From: Candidatus Omnitrophota bacterium
GTDB lineage: Bacteria > Omnitrophota > Koll11 > Gygaellales > Profunditerraquicolaceae
DNA length: 16,592 nucleotides
Assembly: GCA_028719045.1 (NCBI GenBank)
Contig: JAQULD010000024.1
Coordinates: 1 to 16,592, forward strand
Direction: 5' to 3'
Part shown: positions 1-6,382 of the stretch, piece after piece
How the letters are laid out: each line of letters starts with the position of its first letter
Numbering within the stretch: position 1 is the stretch's first letter
Position numbers and translations under genes: made by a program
Notes under the pieces: model-generated
Told to the model about the DNA's origin: nothing
Databases searched by the model: none
The model's input: only the letters and a program-made list of their open reading frames with translations

Positions 1-402
1 AGGGAACTCTTCTTCGGCAAGATAATAATTCGCCGGTTCGATATTAAAAGTAATCCTGCTACTGGCGTGACGGGAAACGCTGAATTGCTGGACATACCTT
101 ATATCAGAACCGGTTTTTATTGCAGCGGCTTTAAGTTTTATGGAATTAAAACTCTCTATTCGCGGAACCGACAAAACAGCGAGAATCCCGAGTATCACCA
201 TCACCATTACCAGTTCAATAAGCGTAAAGGCCCGGCCCAGGATCTGTTCGATTTTTCTAATGTCATCTTCCCGATATTCCCGCCAGTTATTTATACGGTT
301 CCGGTTCGGGCTTGGCAATATCCCCTTTTTTTCATACCTGAGCAAGGTCTGTTTCGATATTTTTAGTCTTTCCGCGACTTCTGCAACGTTGTAAATTTTC
401 AC
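1..402 (-). CDS. MerR-type HTH domain fused to type IV prepilin N-terminus (3' end beyond window)
   Basis: This reading frame starts at GTG (402-400) and stays open to the window edge, giving 134 residues. An AGGAG site lies 7 nt upstream and a promoter lies further up, so the GTG start is well supported. Residues 1-55 look like a MerR/HTH_17 DNA-binding domain: KIYNVAEVAERLKISKQTLL, then RYEKKGILP and a W-REY wing followed by EDD. Residues 56-80 are a prepilin cleavage/methylation segment, with GRA before FTLIELVMVM and a hydrophobic stretch ending in VP. Phe59 would be +1 and Glu63 the conserved +5 Glu; Ala58 sits at -1 instead of the usual Gly. The rest resembles a pseudopilin helix followed by an unknown globular part. 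No separate start codon exists for the pilin, so the HTH replaces the short leader peptide. Both domain calls are strong; the function of the fusion is unknown. Confidence 0.85.
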   Translation of the reverse strand, partial: MKIYNVAEVAERLKISKQTLLRYEKKGILPSPNRNRINNWREYREDDIRKIEQILGRAFTLIELVMVMVILGILAVLSVPRIESFNSIKLKAAAIKTGSDIRYVQQFSVSRHASSRITFNIEPANYYLAEEEFP

Positions 403-409
403 CTAAAAG

Positions 410-414
410 CTCCT
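410..414 (-). promoter_or_regulatory. Ribosome binding site that decides the GTG start
   Basis: AGGAG on the minus strand, 7 nt before GTG 402-400. No ATG is available in this frame before the pilin membrane segment, so this site fixes the start in front of the HTH domain. Confidence 0.75.
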
Positions 415-421
415 GATATAG

Positions 422-455
422 TTTAATACTATTTGTCATAATTTTAATATACTAT
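422..455 (-). repeat. Direct repeat pair over the HTH-pilin promoter
   Basis: Plus-strand TTTAATACTAT (422-432) recurs as TTTAATATACTAT (443-455). The copies are spaced by about two helical turns. The upstream copy overlaps the -10 element and the other lies around +3 to +13. This is a possible operator for the HTH protein itself, but AT-rich repeats can arise by chance. Confidence 0.35.
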
Positions 456-468
456 GCCAAAAAGTCAA
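441..468 (-). promoter_or_regulatory. Sigma70-type promoter for the HTH-pilin gene
   Basis: Minus strand TTGACT (468-463), a 16-nt spacer, then TAAAAT (446-441). The predicted start of transcription is near 434, leaving a leader of about 32 nt with a good ribosome binding site. Each hexamer matches the consensus at five of six positions. Confidence 0.6.
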
Positions 469-503
469 GAAATTTATTTTAACTTATTATATATAAGAAT
501 GTT

Positions 504-534
504 AAATAAAAAAGCCAGGCGTTTTGCCTGGCTT
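504..534 (-). terminator. Rho-independent terminator of the fusA2-purH-folC operon
   Basis: A perfect 9-bp stem (512-520 with 526-534, AAGCCAGGC/GCCTGGCTT) with a 5-nt loop. On the minus strand it is followed by TTTTATTT. It lies 38 nt past the folC stop and before the next promoter, so it closes the operon and insulates the HTH-pilin gene. Confidence 0.88.
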
Positions 535-572
535 ATAAAACTTTTTAGAGCCGCCTGATTTGTATTAAATTA

Positions 573-1943
573 TCAACATAAAAACTGCCTGGCTTCACCT
601 ACCACAAAAATAGAGCCGCAAACAAGGATCAAATCTTTGCCCTTAGCATCTTTTAAGGCAAGTTTTAGCGCTTCTTTTACATTGTAGGTTAAGCTGATAT
701 CGCGGCGGAAAAATCCGCAGCCGCTCTGCGCCAGGATATCATCGGGTTTTGCCGCGCGCAGGTTATCCGCGCGGGTCAAAATCAATTTTTTGGTTACCGG
801 CAATAACTGCCGGCATATCCCTTTTATATCTTTGTCGCGCGAGATGCCCAACACAAGGATTATTTCTTTATTTTTGAAAATATCCTTAACCGTTTCTTTT
901 AATACCTGCGCGGACGCAAAGTTATGAGCGCCGTCAAGCACAATAGACGGAGATTTGCTGATTATTTCAAACCTGCCCGGCCAGCGCGTATCAGCCAATC
1001 CTTTTCTTATTGCCGAGGGGCGGATTTCCGCCTTAAGGGATTTATTCAACGCCAAAACCAGTCCGCATGCCGCGGCGGCATTCACCAGCTGATGTTTACC
1101 TAAGAGACGGATCCTCAATTTATCCAGGCAGCCTAATTTACCCCGGAGATAAAATTCCTGGTACCCCTCTTTAGAATCAACCTTTTCTAATAAAATATCT
1201 TTTCCTATTTCGTAAAGGAGCGCTTTTTGCGCCGCGCACTTTTTTCTGATCACACGCGCGGCTTCCTTATCCTGAGGCGCGCTTATGACGACCACGCCCC
1301 GGTTTTTTATGATCCCGGATTTCTCCCGGGCGATCTCGGTCAAAGTGTCGCCCAACTTATTCATATGGTCATAACTTATGGAGGTGATTGCGCTGGCCTC
1401 GGGGTTTACCACATTGGTAGCGTCGAGCCTTCCGCCGAGACCGGTCTCCAAAACCGCGAAGTCAACTTTCTCCTGTTTAAAATACACAAATGCCAGCACT
1501 GTGTAAACTTCGAAAAACGACAGCGGCCCGTATTTTGACTCCCGGCAGAATTTCTCTATTAATGGCTTAAGCCCATTTACCAGTTTTGTTAACCTCGCCT
1601 TTGATATCATCCCTTCCAGGCCTGTTTCCCGGCCCTTTTCCCCCTGTTCCGGTTTATTCGAAAGGATCCTTATCCTCTCCCTGCAATCCGAGAGATGCGG
1701 CGAGGTATAAAGCCCGGTTTTAAAACCGGCTTCTTTTAATATATGCGCGGCAAAAACACAAACAGAACCTTTTCCTTTTGTGCCGGCGACATGGATGCTT
1801 TTAAAAGAATCCTGAGGATCTCCCAAAAGCGCCAGGAATTCTTTTATTCTTTCCAATTTAAATGACTGCTTGTAGGGGTACCGGATTTTTCTTTCGTAAT
1901 TAACGAAAGACCCAAGGTAGCGTATTGTTTCTTTGTAGTTCAT
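573..1943 (-). CDS. folC: Folylpolyglutamate synthase / dihydrofolate synthase
   Basis: FolC adds glutamate to folates with ATP in the cytoplasm, and in many bacteria also joins dihydropteroate to the first glutamate. The 456-residue product shows the Mur-ligase-like signature: the P-loop HVAGTKGKGS (51-60), SPHL (81-84), FFEVYTVLAF (143-152), LETGLGGRLDATNV (165-178), SYDHMNKLGDTL (190-201) and EKSGIIK (207-213). The C-terminal domain has LDGAHN and a late VCGSIFVVGEAR. Length is normal for the family. A stretch around residues 95-112, rich in Gly, Glu and Lys, looks longer than in typical FolC. It starts 11 nt after the purH stop with no clear Shine-Dalgarno site, so coupled translation is likely. 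Whether it also has dihydrofolate synthase activity cannot be told from this sequence. Confidence 0.95.
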   Translation of the reverse strand: MNYKETIRYLGSFVNYERKIRYPYKQSFKLERIKEFLALLGDPQDSFKSIHVAGTKGKGSVCVFAAHILKEAGFKTGLYTSPHLSDCRERIRILSNKPEQGEKGRETGLEGMISKARLTKLVNGLKPLIEKFCRESKYGPLSFFEVYTVLAFVYFKQEKVDFAVLETGLGGRLDATNVVNPEASAITSISYDHMNKLGDTLTEIAREKSGIIKNRGVVVISAPQDKEAARVIRKKCAAQKALLYEIGKDILLEKVDSKEGYQEFYLRGKLGCLDKLRIRLLGKHQLVNAAAACGLVLALNKSLKAEIRPSAIRKGLADTRWPGRFEIISKSPSIVLDGAHNFASAQVLKETVKDIFKNKEIILVLGISRDKDIKGICRQLLPVTKKLILTRADNLRAAKPDDILAQSGCGFFRRDISLTYNVKEALKLALKDAKGKDLILVCGSIFVVGEARQFLC

Positions 1944-1954
1944 TTTGTCGGGTG

Positions 1955-3502
1955 TTAATGTTTGAAGTGCCTTAAACCGGTAGTGACCATCGCGATTTTA
2001 TATTTATCGCAGGCCTTGATCACTTCCTGGTCGGCGATGGAACCGCCCGGCTGGATTATGGCCTTTACGCCGCAGGCTGCCGCCTGGGCAATAGAATCCG
2101 GTTTAGGAAAGAATCCGTCGGAGGCAAGGCAGGAATTCCGGGAAAGTTTCCCGGATTTCCTTCTGGCAATGATCGCGGAATCTACTCTTGACATCTGTCC
2201 TGCGCCTATACCCACCGTTCTCCTGCCTTTGGAAATCACGATCGCGTTGGATTTGACGTGTTTGGCCACCTTCCAGGCGAATAAAAGGGATTCCATCTGG
2301 GCCTTTGTGGGTTTTTTTACGGTAACGGTGGTAAGATTATTTTCGTCTAAACACAGGTTGTCCTTTTCCTGCAAGAGCAGCCCGCCGCTTATCCTTTTAA
2401 GATCGTATTCCTTAAGCTTAGAAAGTTCTTTTAATTCCAAAACGCGCAGGTTTTTCCTCTTGGCGAATACGGCAAGGGCCTCCTTGCTAAATCCCGGAGC
2501 GATTATGCATTCCAGGAACCCGCTCTTTTTTATTGCGCTGGCGGTTTTCAGGTCCACATCCCTGTTTAAACCCACGATCCCGCCGAATGCCGACAGGGAG
2601 TCGCATTTGTAAGCGTCGAGAAAGGCTTTGGTCAAATTTTTAGCCTCGGCCGCACCGCAGGGATTATTATGTTTTACGATCACCGCGCTCGGGCCGTCGA
2701 ATTCTTTTAACAATTCCCATACGCTGTTTAGATCCAGGATATTGTTAAAGGACAATTCTTTGCCCTGCAGTTGTTTTAAACCCGTCAGCCCCGCCTGGAC
2801 CCCTTCCTGCCTGTAAAAGGCCGCTTTTTGATGCGGGTTCTCCCCGTAGCGTAAATCCTGCAGTTTTAAAAATTCAAAAGTTAATTTCTCCGGGAAATCC
2901 TGCGCGTCTGTTCCATTTTTGGCGAGATAATTATAGATAGCCCCGTCGTAATGAGAGGTCAATCTGAATGCCTCCAGGGCGAGTTTTTTTGCCGTTTCGG
3001 CGCTTACGCTTCCACCGTTAGTTTCCAATTCGCGGATCAGCTCCCGGTACTGCGCGGGGCTGGATACAACCGCTACCGACCTGTGGTTTTTCGCGGCGGA
3101 GCGAAGCATCGAAGGGCCCCCGATGTCGATATTCTCGATAGCCTCTTCCAAAGTTACTCCGGCCTTTGCGACTGTTTGCTCGAAAGGATAAAGATTTATC
3201 ACCGCCATGTCGATAAGACCCATCCCCAGATCCGACAACTTCTGCATATGCTCTTTATTGTCCCTTAAAGCGAGAAGGCCCGCGTGGATCTTCGGATGCA
3301 GAGTCTTCACTCTTCCATCGAGGATCTCCGGAAAACCGGTATAATCAGAAACATCCTTGACAGGTATATTATTTTCCCTGAGCAATTTCGCGGTGCCGCC
3401 GGTGGAAAGTATTTCCACGCCGAACTTGTTCAAAACTTTCGCCAGGTCCAGTATCCCGGTCTTATCCGATACGCTCACTAACGCGCGCTTTATTTTGATC
3501 AT
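1955..3502 (-). CDS. purH: Bifunctional AICAR formyltransferase / IMP cyclohydrolase
   Basis: PurH catalyses the last two steps of IMP synthesis in the cytoplasm: formyl transfer from 10-formyl-tetrahydrofolate to AICAR, then ring closure. The 515-residue length is typical. The N-terminal MGS-like cyclohydrolase domain (about 1-145) has SVSDKTG, LSTGGTAKLL and DGRVKTLHPKIHAG (62-75). The formyltransferase domain (about 200-515) has LRYGENPHQ (217-225) and the catalytic KHNNPCG (277-283, Lys277 and His278), then SDGFFP and a late IIQPGGSIAD. No key residue appears lost. The ribosome binding site GAGGGG overlaps the stop of the gene upstream, 9 nt away, which indicates operon coupling. The neighbour folC supplies the polyglutamylated folate this enzyme uses. 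Confidence 0.97.
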   Translation of the reverse strand: MIKIKRALVSVSDKTGILDLAKVLNKFGVEILSTGGTAKLLRENNIPVKDVSDYTGFPEILDGRVKTLHPKIHAGLLALRDNKEHMQKLSDLGMGLIDMAVINLYPFEQTVAKAGVTLEEAIENIDIGGPSMLRSAAKNHRSVAVVSSPAQYRELIRELETNGGSVSAETAKKLALEAFRLTSHYDGAIYNYLAKNGTDAQDFPEKLTFEFLKLQDLRYGENPHQKAAFYRQEGVQAGLTGLKQLQGKELSFNNILDLNSVWELLKEFDGPSAVIVKHNNPCGAAEAKNLTKAFLDAYKCDSLSAFGGIVGLNRDVDLKTASAIKKSGFLECIIAPGFSKEALAVFAKRKNLRVLELKELSKLKEYDLKRISGGLLLQEKDNLCLDENNLTTVTVKKPTKAQMESLLFAWKVAKHVKSNAIVISKGRRTVGIGAGQMSRVDSAIIARRKSGKLSRNSCLASDGFFPKPDSIAQAAACGVKAIIQPGGSIADQEVIKACDKYKIAMVTTGLRHFKH

Positions 3503-3511
3503 TTATCCCCT

Positions 3512-4213
3512 CTATTTATTAAACCGGAAGTTGGCCAGGTCCCCTTCCTGCATCACGTAATCTTTTTGTTCAACGCGGAGTTTTCCCGCCTGCTTCGCCT
3601 GAGTCTCTCCTCCGGCGGACAGGTAGTCATTTAAAGGGATGATCTCGGCGCGGATAAAGCCCTTCTGGATATCGGAATGGATCGCTCCCGCGGCCTCCCA
3701 GGCGGTCGCTCCCTGCTTGATAAGCCAGGCCCGCGTTTCTTTTTCTCCGGCGGTAAAGAAACTCGTGTAGCCGCTTTCTTTAAGCGCCCTCGCCAACAAT
3801 GCGTTCGTATCTTCCAATTCTTCTTTCTTGGCCACGACCACGGGTTTCATGGTAACCATGGAATAGCTGGCCATCGACTGTTTTTCTTCAGGAGTAAGCG
3901 CAGCCTTAAAAACGAACTCTTCTTTCTCCAGGGCCGCTTTTAATTTATTCAAAAGAGCCTTCTCTTTTTCATCCGCCGCCCGGCCCAGGCGCGTCTCCAC
4001 GAATTCCAGGTCCCTTAGGACAAGGTCCGCCGCCGAGTCGGAAAGCGTAAGGACGCTATCGGCCTCAAAAACAGAGTCTTCTCCGACAAGCTCCGCCTGC
4101 ACGTAAGTCTTTTTCTTCGCCTTCACCAGCTTATCCACATCATCGAGGCGCGCGTCTTTAATGTTATATTTGCCCGGCTTTAATTCCGGAATGGAAAAAA
4201 CGGATATTTTCAT
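3512..4213 (-). CDS. YchF-related protein without a GTPase domain (DUF933/TGS)
   Basis: A 233-residue protein whose last 120 residues match the end of YchF/OLA1 closely: SYSMVTMKPV (117-126), YTSFFTAGEKETRAW (149-163), GATAWEAAGAIHSDIQKGFI (168-187), then KQAGKLRVEQKDYV and the final GDLANFRFN. Full YchF is about 360 residues with an N-terminal G domain. Here no GxxNxGKST P-loop is present. The NxxE base-recognition site that follows MKPV in YchF reads KKEE, and the DxAG switch position appears as GEDS. A short remnant, DARLDDVDKLVKAKKKT (20-36), still aligns with the YchF segment DPRLD...VKP, and DLVLRDLEFVETRL (63-76) matches the helix before the coiled coil. So it looks like a nucleotide-blind descendant of YchF, perhaps still ribosome-binding. 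It lies between an EF-G-like gene and purH. Start ATG 4213 has a weak AAAGG site. Confidence 0.85.
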   Translation of the reverse strand: MKISVFSIPELKPGKYNIKDARLDDVDKLVKAKKKTYVQAELVGEDSVFEADSVLTLSDSAADLVLRDLEFVETRLGRAADEKEKALLNKLKAALEKEEFVFKAALTPEEKQSMASYSMVTMKPVVVAKKEELEDTNALLARALKESGYTSFFTAGEKETRAWLIKQGATAWEAAGAIHSDIQKGFIRAEIIPLNDYLSAGGETQAKQAGKLRVEQKDYVMQEGDLANFRFNK

Positions 4214-4253
4214 TGTTTTGCCTTTACCTTTCTTTAAGGATTAACTTCTGATT

Positions 4254-6212
4254 TTATTCTTCTTCTTCGTGCTTCTTCGTAGCCTGATACTGGGCTATAA
4301 TCGTGGAGGCGATTTTATGCGGGACTTCCTCGTAATGAGAGAAACGCATTGTATATGAACCTCTCCCCCCGGTGATCGAACGCAAATCATTTGCATAAGT
4401 AAACATCTCGGAGAGAGGGACCTGTGCTTTTACAATCTGCGATTTGCCTTTTACGTCCATTCCCATTATTCTTCCGCGCCTGGAATTGATATCACCTGAT
4501 ATCGCGCCTAAAAATTCTTCCGGCATGACTACTTCCACGTCCATTATCGGTTCAAGCAGGACAGGGCCCGCGGCCTGGACGGCTTTTCTAAGGGCCATGG
4601 CTCCGGCGATCTGAAAAGCCATATCGGAAGAATCGACGTCATGGTAAGAACCGTCTACCAGCTTGACACGCACGTCAACTATCTGGTGGCCCGCCACAGC
4701 GCCCTCGGCGCATGCCTGGACTATGCCTTTTTCTGCGGACGGGATAAAGTTACGGGGAATGGCGCCTCCGAAAATCTTGTCCACAAATTCGAAACCGCCG
4801 CCTCTGGGCAAAGGCTCAATCTCGATCCAGACATCCCCGTACTGCCCGCGCCCTCCCGACTGGCGCTTGAACTTTCCCTGCACTTTCGCGGTCCTGGTGA
4901 TCGTTTCTTTATAAGAAACCTTCGGGGTGCCTAATTCCACCTCGACATTGAATCTTTTTTTCATCCTTTCGACCATTATCGCCAGATGCAGGTCTCCAAG
5001 CCCGGAAATGATCAGTTCCTTTGTCTGGGGGTCATGAGTGACCTTGAAGGTGTTGTCTTCCGCCACAAGTTTATGCAAGGCGCCGGAAATCTTGTCTTCG
5101 TCATGGCGCGATTTAGGCTTTACCGAGGCGGATATCGCCGGCTCGGGGAACACGATCGGATCGAATAAAAACTGGTTTTTCTCGTCTGAAAGTGAATCGG
5201 AAGTCGCGGTTTCTTTCAATTTGGCGATAGCTACGATATCCCCGCATAAAGCGCTATCCACGCCCCGCTGCTCTTTTCCCTGTAAAACATAGATCTGGCC
5301 TATCCTTTCCCTGCTCTTTTTATTCACGTTGTAAAAACCGGTGTTGGAGGCCAAAACCCCGGAAAAGATCCTTAAAAGAGTGAGCTGCCCGACATACGGA
5401 TCGGAAATGCTCTTAAACACAAAAGCGCAGAGAGAGCCGTCTTCTTTCAGGGCGATTTCTTTTTTCTCTTCCGGCTTCTGGGGATTTTTCGCTTCCACCT
5501 CCGGCCGTTCGAGAGGATTAGGCAGGTATTTTATGATATCGTCCAAAAGCTGGGGTATGCCTTTGTCTGTATGCGCAGAGCCGACTATCACGGGGAATAA
5601 TTTACGTTTGAGCACCGCCTGGTGAAGCCCGGCGTCCAGTTCTTCCGCGGACAGGCTTTCCCCTCCCAGATATTTCTCCAAAAGCCGGTCATCGCTTTCC
5701 GCGACAGCTTCCACTAATTCGGGGCTGGCGGGAGAATCCACCACTAATGCCCTTTTAGAAAGAACGTTTTGTATATCTCCCAAAACCTTATTTACTTCCA
5801 CGCCCTCTTTATCGGTCTTGTTGATAAAAACAAGGCAGGGTAAATTCGCTTCTTCGAGGATCTGCCAGGACCGTTCGGTGCCGACTTCGACCCCGCTCGA
5901 ACCGTCCACGACTATAACACCGCCGTCCACTGCGCGCACACCGGATATAGTCTCCCCGAAAAAATCCGCATACCCCGGAGCGTCTATGAGCTGGATGCGG
6001 GTCCCTTTATAATCGCAGTAAAGCAAGCTCGCGTTTATGGAATTTTTTCTCTGGATTTCGTCAAAACTATAATCGCTTACCGTGGTTCCTTCAGCGACAC
6101 TGCCTTTACGGTTGGTGGCCCCGCAGGCGAAAAGCAGGCTTTCTGAGAGAGTGGTTTTTCCCGACTGTGCATGACCGAGCAAAATGAGGCTTCTTTTATT
6201 TTGCGCATTCAT
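4254..6212 (-). CDS. Elongation factor G-like GTPase (EF-G2/FusA2 type)
   Basis: I place the start at ATG 6212 (652 residues), not at the in-frame ATG 6251, because AAGGAG lies 7 nt before 6212. The G domain has the P-loop GHAQSGKTT (13-21), a switch I segment with SINASLL (58-64), DAPGYADF (77-84) and NKTD (131-134). Domains II-V follow, with GLGDLHLAIMVERM, then GGRGQYGDVW, a domain IV HDVDSSDMAFQIAG stretch and a domain V GDINSRRGRIMGMD. The divergent GHAQSGKTT in place of GHIDAGKTT and the short length place it with the EF-G paralogues (EF-G-like/EF-G2), not the main translocase, which is usually near 700 residues. The true role of this group is uncertain; it probably acts on ribosomes. 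It is the first gene of its operon. Confidence 0.92.
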   Translation of the reverse strand: MNAQNKRSLILLGHAQSGKTTLSESLLFACGATNRKGSVAEGTTVSDYSFDEIQRKNSINASLLYCDYKGTRIQLIDAPGYADFFGETISGVRAVDGGVIVVDGSSGVEVGTERSWQILEEANLPCLVFINKTDKEGVEVNKVLGDIQNVLSKRALVVDSPASPELVEAVAESDDRLLEKYLGGESLSAEELDAGLHQAVLKRKLFPVIVGSAHTDKGIPQLLDDIIKYLPNPLERPEVEAKNPQKPEEKKEIALKEDGSLCAFVFKSISDPYVGQLTLLRIFSGVLASNTGFYNVNKKSRERIGQIYVLQGKEQRGVDSALCGDIVAIAKLKETATSDSLSDEKNQFLFDPIVFPEPAISASVKPKSRHDEDKISGALHKLVAEDNTFKVTHDPQTKELIISGLGDLHLAIMVERMKKRFNVEVELGTPKVSYKETITRTAKVQGKFKRQSGGRGQYGDVWIEIEPLPRGGGFEFVDKIFGGAIPRNFIPSAEKGIVQACAEGAVAGHQIVDVRVKLVDGSYHDVDSSDMAFQIAGAMALRKAVQAAGPVLLEPIMDVEVVMPEEFLGAISGDINSRRGRIMGMDVKGKSQIVKAQVPLSEMFTYANDLRSITGGRGSYTMRFSHYEEVPHKIASTIIAQYQATKKHEEEE

Positions 6213-6219
6213 ATTTACG

Positions 6220-6225
6220 CTCCTT
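6220..6225 (-). promoter_or_regulatory. Ribosome binding site that decides the fusA2-type start
   Basis: AAGGAG on the minus strand, 7 nt before ATG 6212. The longer frame from 6251 has no comparable site and would add 13 residues in front of the conserved G domain. Confidence 0.8.
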
Positions 6226-6240
6226 GTCCAGAAAGGACAA
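6224..6240 (-). promoter_or_regulatory. Hairpin touching the ribosome binding site
   Basis: A perfect 6-bp inverted repeat TTGTCC/GGACAA with a 5-nt loop. Its 3' arm ends in the AA of AAGGAG, so the folded leader could partly hide the ribosome binding site of the EF-G-like gene. Confidence 0.5.
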
Positions 6241-6259
6241 CACCGATCCATACTTTCGG

Positions 6260-6277
6260 ATTGGAAGTTGGTCCAAT
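6260..6277 (-). promoter_or_regulatory. Second hairpin in the EF-G-like leader
   Basis: A perfect 6-bp inverted repeat ATTGGA/TCCAAT with a 6-nt loop, 19 nt upstream of the first hairpin in the same leader of about 104 nt. No known riboswitch is recognised. Confidence 0.35.
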
Positions 6278-6322
6278 AAGATACAAAAGCGAATTTTAGT
6301 AAGGGAAAGGTAAGACTAAAAA

Positions 6323-6351
6323 ATTATATACCGTAAAATAGGCGAGGTCAA
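6323..6351 (-). promoter_or_regulatory. Near-consensus sigma70 promoter of the fusA2-ychF'-purH-folC operon
   Basis: Minus strand TTGACC (6351-6346), a 17-nt spacer, then a perfect TATAAT (6328-6323). Transcription should start near 6316, about 104 nt before ATG 6212. It lies just past the terminator of the kamA cassette. The rest of the 170-nt gap between the two operons holds only the leader hairpins. Confidence 0.85.
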
Positions 6352-6355
6352 GGAA

Positions 6356-6380
6356 TAAAAAGGCCAGTAAAAAAGCCTTT
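6356..6380 (-). terminator. Probable terminator after kamA
   Basis: A 6-bp stem AAAGGC/GCCTTT (6359-6364 with 6375-6380) with a 10-nt loop. On the minus strand the stem runs into further T residues (TTATT). It starts 2 nt past the kamA stop. The stem is short, so it may be leaky. Confidence 0.55.
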
Positions 6381-6382
6381 AT

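Noticed and set aside
194..210. Short tandem repeat (ATCACC units)
   Set aside because: On the minus strand it is simply the Val-Met codons of the pilin hydrophobic helix.
1962..2612. Long plus-strand open frame (216 aa) opposite purH
   Set aside because: It lies fully inside a certain purH and has no family-like motif; it is a shadow frame.
6213..6251. Longer start of the EF-G-like gene at ATG 6251
   Set aside because: The extra 13 residues include the hairpin and the good ribosome binding site of ATG 6212; the G domain starts normally from 6212.
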